DNA of 7,483 nt, taken from contig SKWJ01000478.1 of NCBI GenBank assembly GCA_007128995.1, positions 1-7,483 on the forward strand. The letters are read 5' to 3'. Below, in pieces: positions 5,594 through 7,483 of the stretch (position 1 is its first letter; every line of letters begins with the position of its first letter). Origin of the DNA: Paracoccaceae bacterium (GTDB lineage: Bacteria; Pseudomonadota; Alphaproteobacteria; Rhodobacterales; Rhodobacteraceae). The position numbers and the translations under genes are program-made. Under the pieces are notes generated by a model. It ran no database searches. It was not told the DNA's origin and saw only the letters and a list, made by a program, of their open reading frames with translations.

Positions 5594-6205
5594 TCAGTGC
5601 GCAAAGATGTCGGTGTCAGGCCAGCCCAGCAGGTCCAGCTCTGCCCGGGTGGGCAGAAAGTCGAACAGTCGCTGGGCAAGATCCTTGCGGCCTTCCCGCT
5701 CGAGCATTGGATCAAGAGCATCACGCAGGCGATGAAGATGCAACACATCTGACGCAGCATAGGTTTGCTGTGCGTCACTCAGGCTGGCTGAACCCCAGTC
5801 AGAACTCTGTTGCTGCTTTGAGATATCAACCCCCAGCAATTCCGAAAGCAGGTATTTCAACCCATGCCGATCAGTATAGGTCCGCACCAGTTTTGACGCG
5901 ATCTTGGTGCAGTAGACCGGAGCTGTTTTCACCCCGAAGCTGTGCATCAGGAGTGCTATGTCAAATCGGCCATAGTGGAACAGCTTCAAAACTTCGGGGT
6001 CTGACAGCAGCCTCACTAGGTTTGGTGCTGGCTTCAAATCTCGGGCAATCTGTACCAGATGCGCATCCCCGTCCCCACCAGACAGCTGTACCACACAGAG
6101 GCGATCGCGATGGGGGTTCAGTCCCATAGCTTCGCAATCAATGGCGACGACGAGACCAAGATCAAGGTTATCCGGTAGATCATGCGCATGCAGGTGAATC
6201 GTCAT
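5594..6205 (-). CDS. rnd: Short RNase D-type 3'-5' exonuclease (DEDDy family)
   Basis: The product belongs to the DEDDy 3'-5' exonucleases; RNase D trims the 3' ends of tRNA precursors and other structured RNAs in the cytoplasm. Catalytic residues are all visible: D23 and E25 in AIDCEAMGL, D82 in HYGRFDIALL, and Y149-x3-D153 in YAASDVLHLHRL. At 203 residues it consists of the exonuclease domain only; the HRDC domains that follow it in E. coli RNase D (375 residues) are missing, a short form common in alphaproteobacteria. The start MTIHLHAHDL at 6205 has AGAGG 5 nt upstream; a further in-frame ATG at 6229 would add eight residues and lacks such a site. It leads the tight cluster with lptC, lptA and lptB, so its promoter probably drives the LPS genes too. 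The substrate is not shown by the sequence. Confidence 0.9.
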   Translation of the reverse strand: MTIHLHAHDLPDNLDLGLVVAIDCEAMGLNPHRDRLCVVQLSGGDGDAHLVQIARDLKPAPNLVRLLSDPEVLKLFHYGRFDIALLMHSFGVKTAPVYCTKIASKLVRTYTDRHGLKYLLSELLGVDISKQQQSSDWGSASLSDAQQTYAASDVLHLHRLRDALDPMLEREGRKDLAQRLFDFLPTRAELDLLGWPDTDIFAH

Positions 6206-6273
6206 TCTGGCCTCTGGTCTGTATAACATTGCCTCGGGCTAGGCGGGATAGCCTTCAAATGCAAGGGGTTTGC

Positions 6274-6287
6274 CACCCTGAAGGGTG
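6274..6287. repeat. Short inverted repeat in the rnd/hlyIII divergent region
   Basis: CACCCTGAAGGGTG: 6-bp arms around a 2-bp centre. It could be a protein-binding dyad or, in RNA, a 5-bp stem with a four-base loop. It lies about 15 bp upstream of a possible -10 (GATAAT, 6303-6308) for the plus-strand gene and 68 bp upstream of rnd. Confidence 0.5.
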
Positions 6288-6292
6288 ACGCG

Positions 6293-6334
6293 AGGTCATG
6301 CAGATAATGCGAAGTTTCCTGCTTCGCCTGACCT
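6293..6334 (+). promoter_or_regulatory. Nested dyads and possible -10 upstream of the hemolysin III gene
   Basis: GATAAT (6303-6308) matches TATAAT in 5 of 6 positions, but no good -35 is seen. Two dyads nest here: outer AGGTCA (6293-6298) / TGACCT (6329-6334) and inner GCGAAG (6309-6314) / CTTCGC (6322-6327). The whole could fold as an interrupted stem-loop ending 24 bp before the ribosome binding site. If GATAAT is the true -10, transcription would begin around 6315 and only part of the fold would be in the mRNA. Confidence 0.3.
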
Positions 6335-6358
6335 GTGCAATGGCTTAGGCTGTGACCC

Positions 6359-6364
6359 AGGAGG
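6359..6364 (+). promoter_or_regulatory. Ribosome binding site of the hemolysin III gene
   Basis: A full AGGAGG, 7 nt before the ATG at 6372. It fixes the start and makes the 29 upstream in-frame codons (from ATG-less start at 6285) unlikely to be coding. Confidence 0.85.
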
Positions 6365-6371
6365 CCTCGAG

Positions 6372-7031
6372 ATGCAACGACCCCTTGCGCCACGTACAGG
6401 CTATAGCCCGGCCGAAAGAAGGCTTGACGCAACTGTGCATGTCATTGGGGTAGGTGCAGTGCTGTTAGCGGTTCCGTTGCTGATCGGAGCGGCTGTGATG
6501 CGCACAATTGGGGTCGAGAGCGGCAATTTCGTAGTTGCTGTAAGCATCTATGGCGCAACGTTTCTGGCAATGATCGGGGCGTCGGCGTGCTACAATCTCG
6601 GCCTTCGGCCCGGATGGGACTGGTTGCTGCAGCGTCTGGATCACTCCGCAATCTATCTCAAGATCGCGGGTACATATACGCCTTTCACGCTGATCCCGGG
6701 ACAAGGGCTGGGTTTGCTGGCAGGGCTCTGGGGGGCGGCGGCCTGTGGCGTGGCGCTCAAGTTGATCTCACCGGTGCGTTTTCGAACGCTCGCGCTGGCG
6801 CTCTATCTTGGTATGGGCTGGGTCGGTGTCCTGATTCTACCGACACTGGCGCAAAGCCTGCCATTTGCCACGCTTGTGCTCATGTTCGCGGGCGGGATTA
6901 CCTATACAACTGGCATGCTGTTTTACCTGTGGAAACAACTGCCTTATCATTTCGTGATCTGGCATGTCTTTGTCCTTGTGGCGAGTTTTCTATTCTACGC
7001 CGCCGTCATGGTGTTGCTGTTCGCGCAGTGA
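6372..7031 (+). CDS. Hemolysin III family (PAQR-type) membrane protein
   Basis: This is a polytopic inner-membrane protein of the hemolysin III / PAQR (YqfA/TrhA) family; the bacterial members have been linked to membrane lipid homeostasis, and the hemolysin name is historical. The 219 residues show about seven hydrophobic segments, near 24-43, 53-72, 92-108, 112-130, 139-157, 164-183 and 195-216. The most diagnostic segment is RLDHSAIYLKIAGTYTPF (88-105), the family's third-helix signature, with D90. The C-terminal helix carries YHFVIWHVFVL (192-202). Two metal-ligand positions look altered: the usual Tyr-His in the second helix is Tyr-Asn (Y74-N75), and the usual HxxxH near the C-terminus appears as H193 and H198, one residue out of step. 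The start is set by AGGAGG. It is transcribed divergently from rnd, and its last 42 bp overlap the convergent downstream gene. Confidence 0.88.
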   Translation: MQRPLAPRTGYSPAERRLDATVHVIGVGAVLLAVPLLIGAAVMRTIGVESGNFVVAVSIYGATFLAMIGASACYNLGLRPGWDWLLQRLDHSAIYLKIAGTYTPFTLIPGQGLGLLAGLWGAAACGVALKLISPVRFRTLALALYLGMGWVGVLILPTLAQSLPFATLVLMFAGGITYTTGMLFYLWKQLPYHFVIWHVFVLVASFLFYAAVMVLLFAQ

Positions 7032-7483
7032 TGGCCAGGCGCCGCGTGCATCCAGCACGCTGCGCAATAGACCGGGCCGGTCTGTCATCAGCCCGTCGAC
7101 GCCCATATCCAGCAGGCGATGCATCTCGGGCGCATCATTGATCGTCCAGACCTGCACACCGATCCCTGCGGCATGAGCAGCACACACGAAACGTGGCGTG
7201 ACAAGCGCGATACCTTTCCAACTGGGGGGGACCTGCACAACGCCGAAGCCCTCAAGCGGCATCGGAACGCCCCAGCCACGTGCCCAAAGCCGCGCGACCT
7301 GGGCATGGGCGGGCGACCAGAGCAGCGCTGGTCCCAGGCGCTCAACAGCCATCGCGGTACAGGCAGGATCGAATGCGCCGATGCAGATCCGCTCCAGCGC
7401 CCCGAGCCTTTCAATCAGATCACAAAGTGGCGCCACCACGGCGCGAGATTTTGCCTCGATCGCCACGAACAGGTTTGGAAAAC
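6990..7483 (-). CDS. Glycerophosphodiester phosphodiesterase, C-terminal part, 5' end outside window
   Basis: Enzymes of this family split glycerophosphodiesters, from phospholipid turnover, into glycerol 3-phosphate and an alcohol. About 163 residues are visible, with the frame open to the right edge. The first visible residues, FPNLFVAIEAKS, match the conserved strand with the metal-binding E-x-K pair. Later come IGAFDP (the usual SFD-type motif), VQVWTIND (the conserved Trp-Thr strand) and GVDGLMTDRPGLL, the family's closing GVDG-TD-P signature. The N-terminal HRG motif would lie beyond the edge. The visible GTG at 7466 is internal, not a start. The tail after TDRPGLLRSVL is extended by some 24 residues ending HHDGGVE, and its last codons overlap the end of the hemolysin III gene on the other strand. 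It could be ugpQ or another paralogue; the symbol is left open. Confidence 0.88.
   Translation of the reverse strand, partial: FPNLFVAIEAKSRAVVAPLCDLIERLGALERICIGAFDPACTAMAVERLGPALLWSPAHAQVARLWARGWGVPMPLEGFGVVQVPPSWKGIALVTPRFVCAAHAAGIGVQVWTINDAPEMHRLLDMGVDGLMTDRPGLLRSVLDARGAWPSLREQQHHDGGVE

Noticed and set aside
5278..6129. A 283-codon open frame on the plus strand opposite lptC and rnd
   Set aside because: It is antisense to two genes with clear family motifs, has a low-complexity Ser/Arg/Pro/Ala-rich translation, no recognisable domain and no ribosome binding site; long antisense frames are common in GC-rich DNA.
6221..6264. TTGCAT, TTGAAG and TTATAC on the minus strand as an rnd promoter
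   Set aside because: None combines into a -35/-10 pair with acceptable spacing, and TTATAC lies too near the start codon to leave a leader containing the ribosome binding site.
6285..6371. A 29-residue N-terminal extension of the hemolysin III protein
   Set aside because: It covers the dyads and the AGGAGG; the ATG at 6372 has ideal spacing and gives the usual length.
6587..7141. A 184-codon plus-strand frame overlapping the hemolysin III gene
   Set aside because: It is the +1/-1 shadow of the hemolysin III reading frame, which has the family signature and a strong ribosome binding site.
1..7483. Mobile element, CRISPR array, tRNA or other RNA gene, defence or biosynthetic system
   Set aside because: No transposase, integrase, direct-repeat array, tRNA-like fold or unexplained gene block was seen; all sizeable stretches belong to recognisable core genes.

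Overview
The window reads as ordinary core chromosome of a GC-rich alphaproteobacterium, most likely a member of the Rhodobacterales. This rests on protein style and on the minus-strand order rnd, lptC, lptA, lptB, hpf, ptsN, which I know as a conserved Rhodobacterales arrangement. No genus can be named. There are ten protein-coding genes. Two run off the window edges, and there are no RNA genes, insertion sequences, phage genes or CRISPR repeats.

Left part, plus strand: the 3' end of a secreted or envelope repeat protein with a C-terminal peptidoglycan-binding domain (the tail often found on caspase-like proteins of this group). It is followed by pyrF (orotidine 5'-phosphate decarboxylase, pyrimidine synthesis) and cysQ (3'(2'),5'-bisphosphate nucleotidase, sulfate assimilation). 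They are separated by 196 and 114 bp and are probably transcribed separately.

Middle, minus strand (read from 6205 down to 2395): rnd (short RNase D-type exonuclease), lptC, lptA and lptB are packed with 8 bp, an 8-bp overlap and 6 bp between them, so they look like one transcript. LptC, LptA and LptB are the inner-membrane/periplasmic anchor, the periplasmic bridge and the ATPase of the lipopolysaccharide export machine; their presence indicates an LPS-bearing outer membrane. After a 191-bp gap with a promoter-like TTGACA and a dyad come hpf (long-form ribosome hibernation factor) and ptsN (EIIA of the nitrogen-related phosphotransferase system). A strong hairpin lies between hpf and ptsN. 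The usual alphaproteobacterial rpoN is absent from the lptB-hpf gap.

Right part: a divergent, hairpin-rich 166-bp region separates rnd from a plus-strand hemolysin III/PAQR-type membrane protein. Its 3' end overlaps by 42 bp the 3' end of a convergent glycerophosphodiester phosphodiesterase gene that runs off the right edge.

I found no convincing undescribed system. The items most worth checking are DNA/RNA structures: three mutually exclusive inverted repeats between the convergent cysQ and ptsN stops, an 18-bp perfect palindrome at the end of the first gene, the hpf-ptsN hairpin, the hlyIII leader, and the altered metal-ligand positions in the PAQR protein.
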